A DNA stretch of 35,134 bases from Firm-04 sp045617625 (lineage in GTDB: Bacteria; Bacillota; Clostridia; Oscillospirales; Ruminococcaceae), in contig JAZLJA010000043.1 in NCBI GenBank assembly GCA_045617625.1, forward strand, positions 1 to 35,134, written 5' to 3'. Position 1 is the first letter of the stretch. Each line of letters starts with the position of its first letter. Under the pieces are notes generated by a model that was given only the letters and a program-made list of their open reading frames with translations, did not search any database and was not told where the DNA came from. A program made the position numbers and the translations under genes. This document shows, one piece after another, positions 8,535 to 17,187 of the stretch.

Positions 8535-9263
8535 TCACTGTTTTTCCAGCAGCAGCAAGAATTCCGTGTTGCCGCTGCCGCCTTTCACGGGCGATTCGCA
8601 ATCGGCGAGCGGCAAAAGTCCCGCCTGCGCCGCCGCATTTCGGATATCCCGCAGCACCTGCGCACGAATTTTCGCATCACGCACGATGCCGTTTTTGCCC
8701 ACCGCACTGCGCCCCGCCTCAAACTGCGGCTTGACGAGCATCACCGCCTTGGCGTGCGGCTTCATCAGCGGCGGCAAAACAGGAAGAATATGTTTTAGTG
8801 AAATAAATGACGCATCGCACGAAACAAAATCAGCAGGCAAGCCCTCCGTGTCAGGGGGCAAATTGCGGATATCCATTCCGTCAAGTGCCAAAACCCGCGT
8901 ATCTGCACGTAATTCGGGCGCAAGCTGATCATGCCCGACATCGACCGCCAAAACATGCGCCGCTCCGTTTTGCAGCATACAATCCGTAAATCCGCCCGTG
9001 GATGCGCCGATATCGAGGCACGAAAGCCCTGCCACCGAAAGCTGAAATTCCGCGAGCGCAAAAGCAAGCTTCAAACCGCCGCGCCCGACAAACGGCAGCG
9101 GATTCGTCACTTGCAGCACATCCGTGTCAGTGACATTTTGCGCGGGCTTCATGCACACGATGCCGTTGACCTTGACATTCCCCTCTGAAATCGACGTTTT
9201 TGCGCGATTTCGCGTTGCGCACAACCCGCGCATCACAAGCGCATTATCGAGCCGCTCACCCAT
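8535..9263 (-). CDS. tlyA: TlyA family rRNA 2'-O-methyltransferase (S4 + FtsJ domains)
   Basis: The family methylates the 2'-O of cytidines in 16S/23S rRNA using SAM; some members are labelled hemolysin A. The 242-residue protein has an N-terminal S4 RNA-binding domain (MGERLDNALVMRGL...ISEGNVKVNG) followed by an FtsJ-type Rossmann fold with CLDIGASTGGFTDCML (SAM site), LAVDVG and the LVKPQFEAG segment (catalytic Lys). The gene overlaps the end of dxs by 8 nt and has AAAGGA about 9 nt upstream, the usual dxs-tlyA coupling of Firmicutes. Confidence 0.94.
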   Translation of the reverse strand: MGERLDNALVMRGLCATRNRAKTSISEGNVKVNGIVCMKPAQNVTDTDVLQVTNPLPFVGRGGLKLAFALAEFQLSVAGLSCLDIGASTGGFTDCMLQNGAAHVLAVDVGHDQLAPELRADTRVLALDGMDIRNLPPDTEGLPADFVSCDASFISLKHILPVLPPLMKPHAKAVMLVKPQFEAGRSAVGKNGIVRDAKIRAQVLRDIRNAAAQAGLLPLADCESPVKGGSGNTEFLLLLEKQ

Positions 9264-11136
9264 TGAGATTTTCCTTTACAAAGCGCACCATGCCGTCTGC
9301 GGTCAGCCCGACCTTTTCGAGACACCGTTCCACCGACGCATGACGCACAAATCCGTGAATGCCGTTGTGCCGATATTTTCCGTGAAAATCCGCTTCGAGC
9401 AGCATACCCGCGAGCTTTTCGCCCACGCCGCCGACCTCGTCGCTTTCCTCGAAAAAGAACACATTTTCGTAAGTTTTCGCAATATCCAGAACATCCTGCT
9501 CAATCGGCCAGATGGCTGTCAGACGAAGAATGCCGCAGGGAATCCCCTCTGCTTTCAGCTTTTCCGCCGCCTCAGCCATACGGCTGCTGATTCTGCCATA
9601 GGACACGAGCAGAGTCTTTTCGCCCTTTGTATGCGAATACGTTGTATTTGCTTGCATTTCAGGTGATTTTTTTGATACTCTCCCTCTCGGATACCGCACC
9701 GCCGCAAGCCCTTTATCCTCACGAATCGCTTTGCGCAGACACAGCACAAGTTCTTCGTAAGTTGCGGGCGAATACACCTTGATGTGCGGGATCGCGGTCA
9801 GCATGGGGACATCGAAAATGCCCTGATGCGTTTCACCGTCCTCGCCAACGATGCCTGCGCGATCGACGCCCAGCACCATATGCAGCCCCTGTATCGAAAC
9901 GTCGTGCAGCAGCTGGTCGTATGCGCGCTGCAAAAACGTCGAATATACGGCAAAAACAGGTATCATCCCCTGCGTTGACAAGCCGCCGCAGAACGTCACC
10001 GCATGCTGTTCGGCAATGCCGACATCGAAAAATCGCTGCGGATATGCCGCGCTGAAAAATTGCAGTCCGGTGCCGTATTTCATCGCTGCCGTCACCGCAC
10101 AGATGCGCTTGTCATCCTTCGCAAGGCGCACGAGTTCTCTGCCGAACACCGTCGAAAAGCATTCATCTGTTGAGATTTCGGGGTTCTTCGATTCCACGTC
10201 GATGCGCGGGATGCCGTGATACTCACCGGGATTTTCTTCGGCAGGCGCATAACCCTTGCCCTTTTTCGTGCGGACATGAACCAGCACGGGTCGCTCATAG
10301 CTTTTGGCGACTTGCAGCACCTCATCCAGTTCCGCGATGTCATGACCATCCACGGGACCGAGATACACAAAGCCCAGATCCTCAAACATGGTCATCTGCT
10401 CAATATTCTGGCGCACTTTATCCTTGGTATTCTTCAGCACGCCCGCGATCGGCTTGCCCACAACAGGCATTTTGCCAAGCGCACGTTCGACTGCCCATTT
10501 CGTCTGGACATAGCCCGTGCTGGTGCGGATTTCGGAGAGATATTTTGCGACAGAACCGACATTTTTCGAGATCGCACACTCGTTATCGTTGAGAATGACG
10601 ATCAGATTGCTGCGCGTTTTGCCGCCGTTATTGAGTCCCTCAAAAAACATTCCGCCCGTGGCTGCGCCGTCACCGACCACTGCCACCGCATAGTTTTTGC
10701 TGCCGCGGATCCGAAACGCTTCGGCAATGCCGCACGCCGCCGAGACTGCTGTACTGCTGTGACCTGTGATAAACGCATCGTGGGGCGATTCACAGGGCTT
10801 CGGAAAGCCGGAAATGCCGCCCTCCTGCCGAATGGTCTGAAACTCCTGCAAACGTCCTGTCAGGATCTTGTGCACATAAGCCTGATGCCCAACATCCCAG
10901 ACGATGCGGTCATCGGGAGAATGAAACTGTCTGTGAAGGGCAAGCGTCAGCTCCACCACGCCGAGATTCGACGCGAGATGCCCGCCCGTATGCGTAATCG
11001 TCTGAATCAGCAGCTCCCTGATTTGCTCGCAAAGCAGATTGCATTGCGGTACGGAAAGTGCTGCAAGGTCATCGGGGAGCTGCATCTGTTCCAGAGATAC
11101 CGCTTCCGACGCGTCAATTAAACTTTCTTTGCTCAT
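9256..11136 (-). CDS. dxs: 1-deoxy-D-xylulose-5-phosphate synthase
   Basis: Thiamine diphosphate enzyme that joins pyruvate and glyceraldehyde 3-phosphate in the first step of the MEP isoprenoid pathway. The 626-residue product has the N-terminal GHQAYVHKILTGR (His), the ThDP motif VVGDGAATGGMFFEGLNNGG...ILNDN, FVYLGPVDGHDIAEL, the central FDVGIAEQHAVTFCGGLS with its catalytic Glu, and the C-terminal transketolase domain. Length matches the family. GGAG stands 6 nt before the ATG. It follows ispA by 22 nt, so precursor and prenyl-chain synthesis are co-transcribed. Confidence 0.97.
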   Translation of the reverse strand: MSKESLIDASEAVSLEQMQLPDDLAALSVPQCNLLCEQIRELLIQTITHTGGHLASNLGVVELTLALHRQFHSPDDRIVWDVGHQAYVHKILTGRLQEFQTIRQEGGISGFPKPCESPHDAFITGHSSTAVSAACGIAEAFRIRGSKNYAVAVVGDGAATGGMFFEGLNNGGKTRSNLIVILNDNECAISKNVGSVAKYLSEIRTSTGYVQTKWAVERALGKMPVVGKPIAGVLKNTKDKVRQNIEQMTMFEDLGFVYLGPVDGHDIAELDEVLQVAKSYERPVLVHVRTKKGKGYAPAEENPGEYHGIPRIDVESKNPEISTDECFSTVFGRELVRLAKDDKRICAVTAAMKYGTGLQFFSAAYPQRFFDVGIAEQHAVTFCGGLSTQGMIPVFAVYSTFLQRAYDQLLHDVSIQGLHMVLGVDRAGIVGEDGETHQGIFDVPMLTAIPHIKVYSPATYEELVLCLRKAIREDKGLAAVRYPRGRVSKKSPEMQANTTYSHTKGEKTLLVSYGRISSRMAEAAEKLKAEGIPCGILRLTAIWPIEQDVLDIAKTYENVFFFEESDEVGGVGEKLAGMLLEADFHGKYRHNGIHGFVRHASVERCLEKVGLTADGMVRFVKENLNG

Positions 11137-11158
11137 TTTTCACTCCGTCACGCAAAAA

Positions 11159-12052
11159 TCAAAATTGCCGTGCAAGCAGAAATGCAGTCAATTCGCGCAA
11201 AAACGCCGTATTCGGCAGCGTGTCGAGAATCTGCATCGCTTCTTCGGTGAGGCTTGCCGCTTTCGCCTTTGCCTGCTCCAGACCATAAAGGCTCACGAAC
11301 GTGTTTTTGTTCTGCTCCACATCGCTGCCGATGGGTTTGCCGAGTGCAGTCTCATCCGCGGTGACATCCAGAATGTCATCCACGATTTGAAACGCAAGCC
11401 CGATTTTTTCTGCGTATTTTTCCGCAGCTGCGATGGTTTTCTCATCCGCACCCGCCGCGATGCATCCCATGCGGCACGCCGCAATAATCAGCGCACCGGT
11501 TTTGTAGGCATACATCTCCTCAAGTTCGGAAAGTGTCACATCTGTGCGGTTTTCGTTTTGCAAGTCGATTTGCTGACCGCCGCATGCACCATATAATCCG
11601 CCTGCCTTGGCAAGCTCTCTGACCAATGCGATTTTTCTCGTATCATCAATGTTTTTCGATTCCGCGATCCACGCAAAGGGCATCATCATCATGGTGTCGC
11701 CCGCGAGCAGTGCCGTTGCCGTTCCAAACGCAATGTGGCACGACGGTTTTCCTCTGCGAAGGGCATCGTTATCCATTTCAGGAAGATCGTCGTGAATCAG
11801 CGTGGAGGTGTGATACAGCTCCAGCGCACAGGCGGCAGGCAGTACCATATCATCATTTCCACCGCAGATACGGCAAAATTCGAGTGCAAGCATCGGTCTG
11901 ATGCGTTTGCCGCCCGCCTCCAGCGAATAGCACACCGCATCGAGCAGTTTTCTTTGGGCACAGTCCGTTTTTTGGGGCAGCAGATTTTCAAGGGTCTGCT
12001 CGATCAGCCGAATGTCGTCAGCCATTTGCTGTTTCATGATATCCTGCGTCAT
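11159..12052 (-). CDS. ispA: Polyprenyl (farnesyl) diphosphate synthase
   Basis: Short-chain prenyltransferase that condenses isopentenyl diphosphate with allylic diphosphates. The 297-residue all-helical protein has GGKRIRPML, the first Asp-rich motif LIHDDLPEMDNDALRRGKP, GGQQIDL and the second Asp-rich motif IVDDILDVT. Bulky residues near the first motif are compatible with a C15 product, but chain length cannot be fixed from sequence. GGAG is 7 nt before the ATG and overlaps the end of xseB, so translation is probably coupled. Confidence 0.93.
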   Translation of the reverse strand: MTQDIMKQQMADDIRLIEQTLENLLPQKTDCAQRKLLDAVCYSLEAGGKRIRPMLALEFCRICGGNDDMVLPAACALELYHTSTLIHDDLPEMDNDALRRGKPSCHIAFGTATALLAGDTMMMMPFAWIAESKNIDDTRKIALVRELAKAGGLYGACGGQQIDLQNENRTDVTLSELEEMYAYKTGALIIAACRMGCIAAGADEKTIAAAEKYAEKIGLAFQIVDDILDVTADETALGKPIGSDVEQNKNTFVSLYGLEQAKAKAASLTEEAMQILDTLPNTAFLRELTAFLLARQF

Positions 12053-12056
12053 GATA

Positions 12057-12245
12057 TCACTCCGTTTCCGTGTTTTTCGTGTATTCCGTGACGGTCAGTT
12101 TCGCTTTCGCAAGTTCCTCCTGACACGCCGCTGCAAGCTTGGCGCCCTCACCGTAAAGTGCCACCGCCTGCTCCAGCGGAAGTCCGCCTTTTTCAAGCTG
12201 TTCCGTGATTTCCGTCAGCTTCTGCATACCTTCTTCAAAGTTCAT
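12057..12245 (-). CDS. xseB: Exodeoxyribonuclease VII small subunit
   Basis: The 62-residue helical protein (NFEEGMQKLTEITEQLEKG then LPLEQAVALYGEGAKL) matches XseB, several copies of which bind XseA for single-strand DNA degradation. The start at 12245 is supported by AAGGAGA about 6 nt upstream; a longer frame would extend into xseA without support. Its start lies inside the end of xseA (11-nt overlap). Confidence 0.93.
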   Translation of the reverse strand: MNFEEGMQKLTEITEQLEKGGLPLEQAVALYGEGAKLAAACQEELAKAKLTVTEYTKNTETE

Positions 12246-13455
12246 GAGGCTTCTCCTTATCCGCATCGACTGTCTGCACCACTGCCTGACAGCTTCCCTG
12301 TGCAAACCGAATGGTCAGGGTATCTGCGGGTCTTATTTGCGCGGCGGAATGGATGAGCCCGCCGTTTTTGTCGTAAACAAGGGAATATCCGCGTTGCAGG
12401 ATCGCAACAGGGCTGACGGTTTCGAGCCGTCCGCACAGCATTTCCCACGCCTGCTCCTTTTGTTGGAGCGTATGCGTCATTGCAGTTTGGAATCGACGCA
12501 TCAGCGAAGAAAATCGTTCTTCCTGAAGAACAACCTGCCTGTCCACCGCCTGTGCCTGCAATCGTGCAGAAAGGCGGTCAAGCTGATTCTGTTTTTGCTC
12601 GCAGATACTCAAAAATGCTCCATCCAACCGTTTCTGATACAGTGAAACGGTCTGCACAAGCCCGCGGATATCGGGCACGGCAAGCTCTGCCGCTGCGGAT
12701 GGCGTCGGAGCGCGCAGATCTGCTACTTCATCGGCAATGCAGTGGTCGGTTTCATGCCCCACCGCGCTGATGACGGGCACGGGCGACCGATACACCGCAT
12801 GTGCAACGATCTCCTCCTGAAACGCCGACAAATCCTCTGCCGAGCCGCCGCCGCGTCCCATGAGAATCACATCGCAGCCGTCCTGCCCAGCGATTTGCAG
12901 TGCATCGGCAATCGACTGCGGTGCCTGCTCGCCCTGCACCAGACATGGGTACACACACACTGCCGCGAGGGGATATCGCCGCTCCAGAATTTGCAGCATA
13001 TCGTGCTTTGCCGCACCGCTTGCCGAGGTCACAATGCCGATTTTCTTCGGCAGCGGCGGCACGGGGCGTTTGTGTGATTCATCGAAATATCCCAGTTTTG
13101 CGAGTTTTTCGCGTCGTTGCTTGAGGGCAAGTGCCGTCGCGCCCACCCCATCGGGCTGCAAATCCGTGACGTTGAGCTGATAGACCCCCGACGGCTCATA
13201 GACCGTGACCGACGCCTGCACCAAAACGTGCATCCCGTCAGACGGGGTGAATTTCAGCCTTGCCGCGTGCGAGCGAAACATCACCGCGCGAATCGTCGAT
13301 TCCTCATCGCAGACCGAAAAATAGCAATGTCCCGAGCTGAAATTGCACTTGAAATTCGAGATTTCCCCGCGCACCAGCACCATCCGCAAATTGGAGTCGC
13401 CTTGCAGACGCATCGAGACATAGCGGTTCAACTGACTGACCGTTAAAATTGACAT
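12235..13455 (-). CDS. xseA: Exodeoxyribonuclease VII large subunit
   Basis: Catalytic subunit of exonuclease VII. The 406-residue protein has the N-terminal OB fold (LNRYVSMRLQGDSNLRMVLVRGEISNFK, then SGHCYFSV), the central nuclease region with IGIVTSASGAAKHDML, VILMGRGGGSAEDL and SAVGHETDHCIADEVADLRAPTPSAAAEL, and a coiled C-terminal part. AGGAG lies about 8 nt before ATG. It overlaps the preceding TsaD-like gene by 13 nt. In Bacillus folD stands directly upstream of xseA; here the TsaD paralogue takes that place. Confidence 0.96.
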   Translation of the reverse strand: MSILTVSQLNRYVSMRLQGDSNLRMVLVRGEISNFKCNFSSGHCYFSVCDEESTIRAVMFRSHAARLKFTPSDGMHVLVQASVTVYEPSGVYQLNVTDLQPDGVGATALALKQRREKLAKLGYFDESHKRPVPPLPKKIGIVTSASGAAKHDMLQILERRYPLAAVCVYPCLVQGEQAPQSIADALQIAGQDGCDVILMGRGGGSAEDLSAFQEEIVAHAVYRSPVPVISAVGHETDHCIADEVADLRAPTPSAAAELAVPDIRGLVQTVSLYQKRLDGAFLSICEQKQNQLDRLSARLQAQAVDRQVVLQEERFSSLMRRFQTAMTHTLQQKEQAWEMLCGRLETVSPVAILQRGYSLVYDKNGGLIHSAAQIRPADTLTIRFAQGSCQAVVQTVDADKEKPHEL

Positions 13456-14399
13456 AAATGTATCTCCTGAATAGCAGCGAAAATCGCCGTGCCTGCGGCA
13501 TTATCGCAGGAAAACGCAGGCTGTGCGAATGCAGTCTCATAGGGCAGTGCCGAGAGCGCATCCCGAATCAGCTTGTCCGACATCACGCCGCCTGCAAACA
13601 AAACCGCCGTTTGCCCCGTTTGCGCTGCCGCAGATTTGGTCATCTCGGCAAGCACAGCGGCAATGGTGTTGAGGCAAAATCTTGCGACATCAGGCGCAGA
13701 TTCGCCCTTTTTCAGCATCGTTTCACACTGATTCTGCAAGCCCGAAAGCGAACAGCAGCCGTCCTTCAGCGTCACCTTTGCATGACGCTTGGAATCGCTT
13801 TGCATGGCGATTTTTTCAAGCTCTGCACCGCACGGAAACTGCAGCCCGAGCATCAGCCCGACTCTGTCCACCGCCTGTCCCGCTTTCAAATCCAGCGACT
13901 GCGACACAGGTGTGATAATGAGTGTTCTGTCCTTGTCAGGCGTACAAAGCACACAATCTGTCGTTCCGCCGCTGACATGAAATGCCAGAAACGGTGTGCG
14001 TAACGGTTCTGTCCAATCGAGTTTCCTTGCCGAATACAAAGCGGCAAGGATATGTCCCATCTGGTGCGATGTCTCGTGCAGGGGCACATTTTTCGCAGCC
14101 GCGAGCATTCGTGCAGTGCCCTGCCCCGCGAGAAAACACGGCATATACGAACCCTCTGCGGAGCGCGGCGTCGTCGAGACACCGACTGCATCGAAATCGC
14201 AGCCTGCCTCGGCAAAAAGCTGCTCCATCAGCGCAGGCATCTGCCGCACATGATGAAACACCGCATCGCTCTGACGCAGCCCTGCCTGTCCCTCAGGCAC
14301 GGGCAGCAGCTTTTTCTGCTGGATGACCGTCTGCGTCTGCGTGTCAAACATCGCACAGGAGGTGGTATAATTGCTGGAATCAATGCCGAGCAGTCTCAT
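13443..14399 (-). CDS. TsaD/Kae1-like paralogue (ASKHA fold, O-sialoglycoprotein endopeptidase family)
   Basis: The 318-residue protein is related to TsaD, the enzyme for the t6A modification of tRNA, but differs throughout. It starts MRLLGIDSSNYTTSCAMF (first phosphate loop), has VSTTPRSAEGSYMP in place of the usual GLxxGL region, SHQMGHILA corresponding to the metal-binding HMEGH motif (both His kept), VSGGTTDCVL corresponding to SGGHTxL, and FAGGVMSD...FSCDNAAGTAIFA at the end, which keeps the metal/ATP Asp. ATP and metal binding therefore look possible; the substrate is unknown. Such second copies occur in Clostridia. The ATGA overlap with nusB (14399-14396) couples the two. Confidence 0.75.
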   Translation of the reverse strand: MRLLGIDSSNYTTSCAMFDTQTQTVIQQKKLLPVPEGQAGLRQSDAVFHHVRQMPALMEQLFAEAGCDFDAVGVSTTPRSAEGSYMPCFLAGQGTARMLAAAKNVPLHETSHQMGHILAALYSARKLDWTEPLRTPFLAFHVSGGTTDCVLCTPDKDRTLIITPVSQSLDLKAGQAVDRVGLMLGLQFPCGAELEKIAMQSDSKRHAKVTLKDGCCSLSGLQNQCETMLKKGESAPDVARFCLNTIAAVLAEMTKSAAAQTGQTAVLFAGGVMSDKLIRDALSALPYETAFAQPAFSCDNAAGTAIFAAIQEIHLCQF

Positions 14400-14800
14400 G
14401 CCTGCTCCGCATGGTCACGGGCATATGCGCCCAAAAGCCCGTTGATGAAGCCCACATCTTCCTGATATGTATAATTCTTCGCAAGCTCCACCGCCTCGTT
14501 GATGGCGGCATTCTGCGGTGTACCGTCGTCGTAGAGGATCTCATAAAGCGCAATGCGCAGAATGGCGACGTTCAGCTTGGGAATTCGGTTGAGCGCACGC
14601 GTTTTGCTGTACTGTGCAATGATGCCGTCCAGTTCTTCGGCGTGTGCAAGGGTACCGTCCACCAGTTCGCGCACCTGATCGTTGACGATGACCTCGTCAA
14701 TTTCCTCAGCGATGGCGTAGAGTTCTTCGATTGAGTCGTCGCGCAGCAGCTTTTCAAACATCAGCTTGAATGCGCTGTCGCGGATTTCGCGTCTTGACAT
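14396..14800 (-). CDS. nusB: Transcription antitermination factor NusB
   Basis: NusB joins NusE at boxA of rRNA transcripts. The 134-residue all-helical protein starts SRREIRDSAFKLMFEKL and ends with IPKLNVAILRIALYEILYDD, INEAVELAKNYTYQEDVGFINGLLG, the family blocks. Start 14800 is chosen because AAAGGA lies 9 nt upstream and the protein then begins as in the family; an ATG at 14827 overlapping the previous stop (TGATG) would add nine unsupported residues. Confidence 0.95.
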   Translation of the reverse strand: MSRREIRDSAFKLMFEKLLRDDSIEELYAIAEEIDEVIVNDQVRELVDGTLAHAEELDGIIAQYSKTRALNRIPKLNVAILRIALYEILYDDGTPQNAAINEAVELAKNYTYQEDVGFINGLLGAYARDHAEQA

Positions 14801-14826
14801 ATTTTCTTTTCCTTTCGCGGCGGGCA

Positions 14827-15168
14827 TCAGTTTTCAAATGCGATGCCTGCGGCAACCACATGAACTTTCGAGACCACAACACCTGTCATGTTCTGGACAT
14901 TTTCCTTGACGGCACGCTGTACCTGCTCGGCAACCTTCTGAAGACGGACACCGTTCATCAGGATCAGCTGCAGCGTGATGGCGACGGTATCGCCTGACAC
15001 TTCGAGCTGCACGGGCTGCACGGTGCGCAGAATCGACTTCTTCGTTTCCGCAAGCGATTCCACACCCTCGACTTCAAGGGCGGCAACCTGTGCGATGGAG
15101 CGAATGACGTTTTCGGAAATCTTGACGTTTCCTGCAGTTTTTGGTTTGCTTGGATACTGATTGCTCAT
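14827..15168 (-). CDS. Asp23/Gls24 family protein (YqhY-like)
   Basis: The 113-residue protein shows the Asp23/YqhY core: VKISENVIRSIAQVAALEVEGVE, then VQLEVSGDTVAITLQLILMNGVRLQKVAEQVQRAV and VSKVHVVAAGIAFEN. In Bacillus YqhY lies between accC and nusB and affects acetyl-CoA carboxylase control; here accB and accC are absent from the locus, so the link to fatty-acid synthesis is not seen. The start at 15168 follows GGAGA by 7 nt. It is the first gene after the promoter at 15275-15303. Confidence 0.88.
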   Translation of the reverse strand: MSNQYPSKPKTAGNVKISENVIRSIAQVAALEVEGVESLAETKKSILRTVQPVQLEVSGDTVAITLQLILMNGVRLQKVAEQVQRAVKENVQNMTGVVVSKVHVVAAGIAFEN

Positions 15169-15274
15169 AAATACATCTCCATTTCTCTGGCGATTCGATT
15201 GATTGTGGGGGACGGCACCGCAAAAGCAAAGCTGCATTCGCAGGCTTGCACCGCCCTGAATTTATACATATTCT

Positions 15275-15303
15275 ATTATAGCAAATTTTTCGCCGCAGTA
15301 CAA
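15275..15303 (-). promoter_or_regulatory. Sigma-A-type promoter for the asp23-nusB-...-pnp operon
   Basis: Read on the minus strand: TTGTAC (-35, 15303-15298), 17-nt spacer, TATAAT (-10, 15280-15275). It points to the first gene 107 nt downstream. The -10 box is perfect, the -35 matches only TTG. Confidence 0.7.
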
Positions 15304-15420
15304 CCTTTTTTTGAAAAAAACCTGAAATCTCCGAAAAAAGTTTTCGGTTTTGGGGGATTCGCTGTCTTTTCGCGCCGTTTTTTATGCAAATGGATGTATA
15401 TTTTCCGACGGAATCAATTT
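15304..15420. other. Non-coding AT-rich spacer between the two minus-strand operons
   Basis: No gene seen. It holds a run of Ts and As (15306-15320) that is nearly self-complementary and a small 7-bp hairpin (15331-15337 with 15341-15347) with T-runs on both sides, which could help end transcription from spoIIIAH. Confidence 0.6.
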
Positions 15421-15447
15421 GCGGGAACCCCCAAACAGAGTTCCCGC
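15421..15447 (-). terminator. Hairpin after spoIIIAH
   Basis: A perfect 8-bp GC-rich stem (15421-15428 with 15440-15447) and 11-nt loop lies 57 nt after the spoIIIAH stop. The tail read on the minus strand is not a clean T-run, so it may work with the further hairpin at 15331-15347. Confidence 0.45.
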
Positions 15448-15504
15448 ATCCAACTGACTATCCAACGATCACAGTATCATACCATCACACTTTGTGCAGC
15501 CCGT

Positions 15505-16128
15505 TCACGAGACGCTGCCTGTTTCCACAGGGGCATTGCCTGCCGCCACTTCAAAAATCCGAATGCCCTCCGCAGGCACCTGCGCCTCAGTCAGCACAAT
15601 GTCCTTGATTGCTGCCGCCTGCGCAGGCTCCAGTCCGTTGCTTTCCACCACGATTTTCGCACTGCTGTCGTCCAGATATACCACACAATCTGAAAATCCC
15701 TGCGCCAGAATCAGCGATTCGATCACACTTTCACTCTCGATCTGCTTGGAAATGCTCACGGCATCAATCGCGTTGACCACCATTTCATCCTCGCTCAGAT
15801 CGCCACCCCCGATGATGCTTTGCAGCGTTTCTACGGCATTGTCGCGGCTTGTCTGCTTTTCAAGGCGTGCCTGCGCGAAATAATCGGCATTGGACGCGGC
15901 ATTCACAAGTTCTGCGGCACCGTATGCCTCCAGATCTTCCCCTGCCCCGACCGCTGCTGCATCGACTGCATCCTCCTTTGCTGTCGGCACAAGCGACTGC
16001 TGCCCCTGCGGCATCAGCGATGTACCGTCGGCAAGCACATAGTTGAGATACACTGCGATGCCGAGGATCAGCGTGAGACAGCTCAGGATGATCTGTCTCT
16101 TTCCGATAATCAATGTTGGTTTTTTCAT
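15505..16128 (-). CDS. spoIIIAH: Stage III sporulation protein AH
   Basis: SpoIIIAH sits in the mother-cell membrane and binds SpoIIQ from the forespore, forming the channel between the compartments. The 207-residue product has a short cytosolic start, one membrane segment (IILSCLTLILGIAVYLNYVLA, about 13-33), a charged and Ala-rich linker, then the conserved ectodomain from DYFAQARLEKQTSRDNAVETLQ to AQGFSDCVVYLDDSSAKIVV and the ring-forming fold. Start 16128 is chosen from AAAGGAG about 10 nt upstream. Last gene of the operon. Confidence 0.93.
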   Translation of the reverse strand: MKKPTLIIGKRQIILSCLTLILGIAVYLNYVLADGTSLMPQGQQSLVPTAKEDAVDAAAVGAGEDLEAYGAAELVNAASNADYFAQARLEKQTSRDNAVETLQSIIGGGDLSEDEMVVNAIDAVSISKQIESESVIESLILAQGFSDCVVYLDDSSAKIVVESNGLEPAQAAAIKDIVLTEAQVPAEGIRIFEVAAGNAPVETGSVS

Positions 16129-16144
16129 AGTAAAATCGCTCCTT

Positions 16145-16702
16145 TCAAGATATGGGCGCTGCAATCTGCCGCCCGACGAACACCCGTGATGTCGGTATGC
16201 CCATTACCGTGGACACCGCCCGAATCACACGCTCCTGCACTGCCGCACTGCCGCCCCCCGTGCATAAGACCGCCACACCTGTCACCTCGGGGCAGCGCGT
16301 TTGCGCCACCAGTGCCGACTCACTGCCGTTGCTGCGCGTGATGACCAGTGCCGTTTCGCTCTGCCTGCCCGTGCCGTTTTGCGATGCCCGCACCTCCTCC
16401 GCGTAGACCTGTTCAGCGGTGCCGCTGACACTCACCATGACCGTCGCCTGCCCCACACCGTCCATCTCCGAAAGCAGCAGCGCAAGCCGCGATTCTGTTT
16501 CGGATACAAAATCTCCGCAGTCTGCGGCACGATCCATTGCAGGTTTGGTGGGATGCTCAGCATTGCCTGACTTTGGCAGCAGCTCGGACAGCAGCAGCAA
16601 AGCCATCGCGGAAAGCCCCAGAAGCAGCACGATGCGTCCACCGCCTGCACCGTCTTTACTGTTTCTTTTCCACCACTTCATCAGTCGTTCCATGCACTTC
16701 AC
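16145..16702 (-). CDS. spoIIIAG: Stage III sporulation protein AG
   Basis: SpoIIIAG forms a large ring in the channel between mother cell and forespore. The 185-residue product has an N-terminal basic stretch, one membrane segment (IVLLLGLSAMALLLLSELL) and an ectodomain with ESRLALLLSEMDGVGQATVMVSV and PEVTGVAVLCTGGGSAAVQERVIRAVSTVMGIPTSRVFV, the ring-building motif region. The start is taken as GTG 16702, in a GTGA overlap with the spoIIIAF stop and with GGAGG 8 nt upstream; the in-frame ATG at 16693 is 17 nt from that site. Confidence 0.93.
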   Translation of the reverse strand: MKCMERLMKWWKRNSKDGAGGGRIVLLLGLSAMALLLLSELLPKSGNAEHPTKPAMDRAADCGDFVSETESRLALLLSEMDGVGQATVMVSVSGTAEQVYAEEVRASQNGTGRQSETALVITRSNGSESALVAQTRCPEVTGVAVLCTGGGSAAVQERVIRAVSTVMGIPTSRVFVGRQIAAPIS

Positions 16703-17166
16703 GGTATCGCCTCCTCCTGTGCCATGTCTGTGATCGGAACCTCCCCGCCAAGCCACTCCCGCAGATAGACCGCAGCAGTGAGGCTGTATTCAGCGACTGC
16801 AACCTCATCTATCACTATGCCGCCGTCGGGCTGAATATGCACGGAAACCGACTGCACCTCACAATTTACATGATGCGCGGCGAGTTCCTGCTGCAAACGT
16901 GAACGAATGCAAGCCCCGACTGCCTCCGCCTGCGCCTCTGCCGCCGCTTCTGTGATATCCTGCGTGATGTCAGCCTGCGGCACGATGCTTTCAGGCAGCG
17001 ACAAATCTGCGCCCACCAGCGGACGAAGCATCGCCGTCAGAAGCAAAGCGGCAAACAGAATCCGAATCTGACGCCCATATTTCTCCATCGGCAAAAGCCC
17101 CTCGGCAAGCGTCAGACCCAACGAAGTCATGCACGCACACAGCACTGCCGTCTGCACGGATTCCAT
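16699..17166 (-). CDS. spoIIIAF: Stage III sporulation protein AF
   Basis: 155-residue membrane protein with two N-terminal hydrophobic segments (VLCACMTSLGLTLAEGLLP and ILFAALLLTAMLRPLV) and a soluble C-terminal domain with a ring-building-like beta/alpha pattern (CEVQSVSVHIQPDGGIVIDEVAV). This is the SpoIIIAF layout. An AAAGGGGGGAGG site stands close before the ATG. Part of the SpoIIIA-SpoIIQ channel. Confidence 0.88.
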   Translation of the reverse strand: MESVQTAVLCACMTSLGLTLAEGLLPMEKYGRQIRILFAALLLTAMLRPLVGADLSLPESIVPQADITQDITEAAAEAQAEAVGACIRSRLQQELAAHHVNCEVQSVSVHIQPDGGIVIDEVAVAEYSLTAAVYLREWLGGEVPITDMAQEEAIP

Positions 17167-17187
17167 ATCCTCCCCCCTTTCGGCGCA

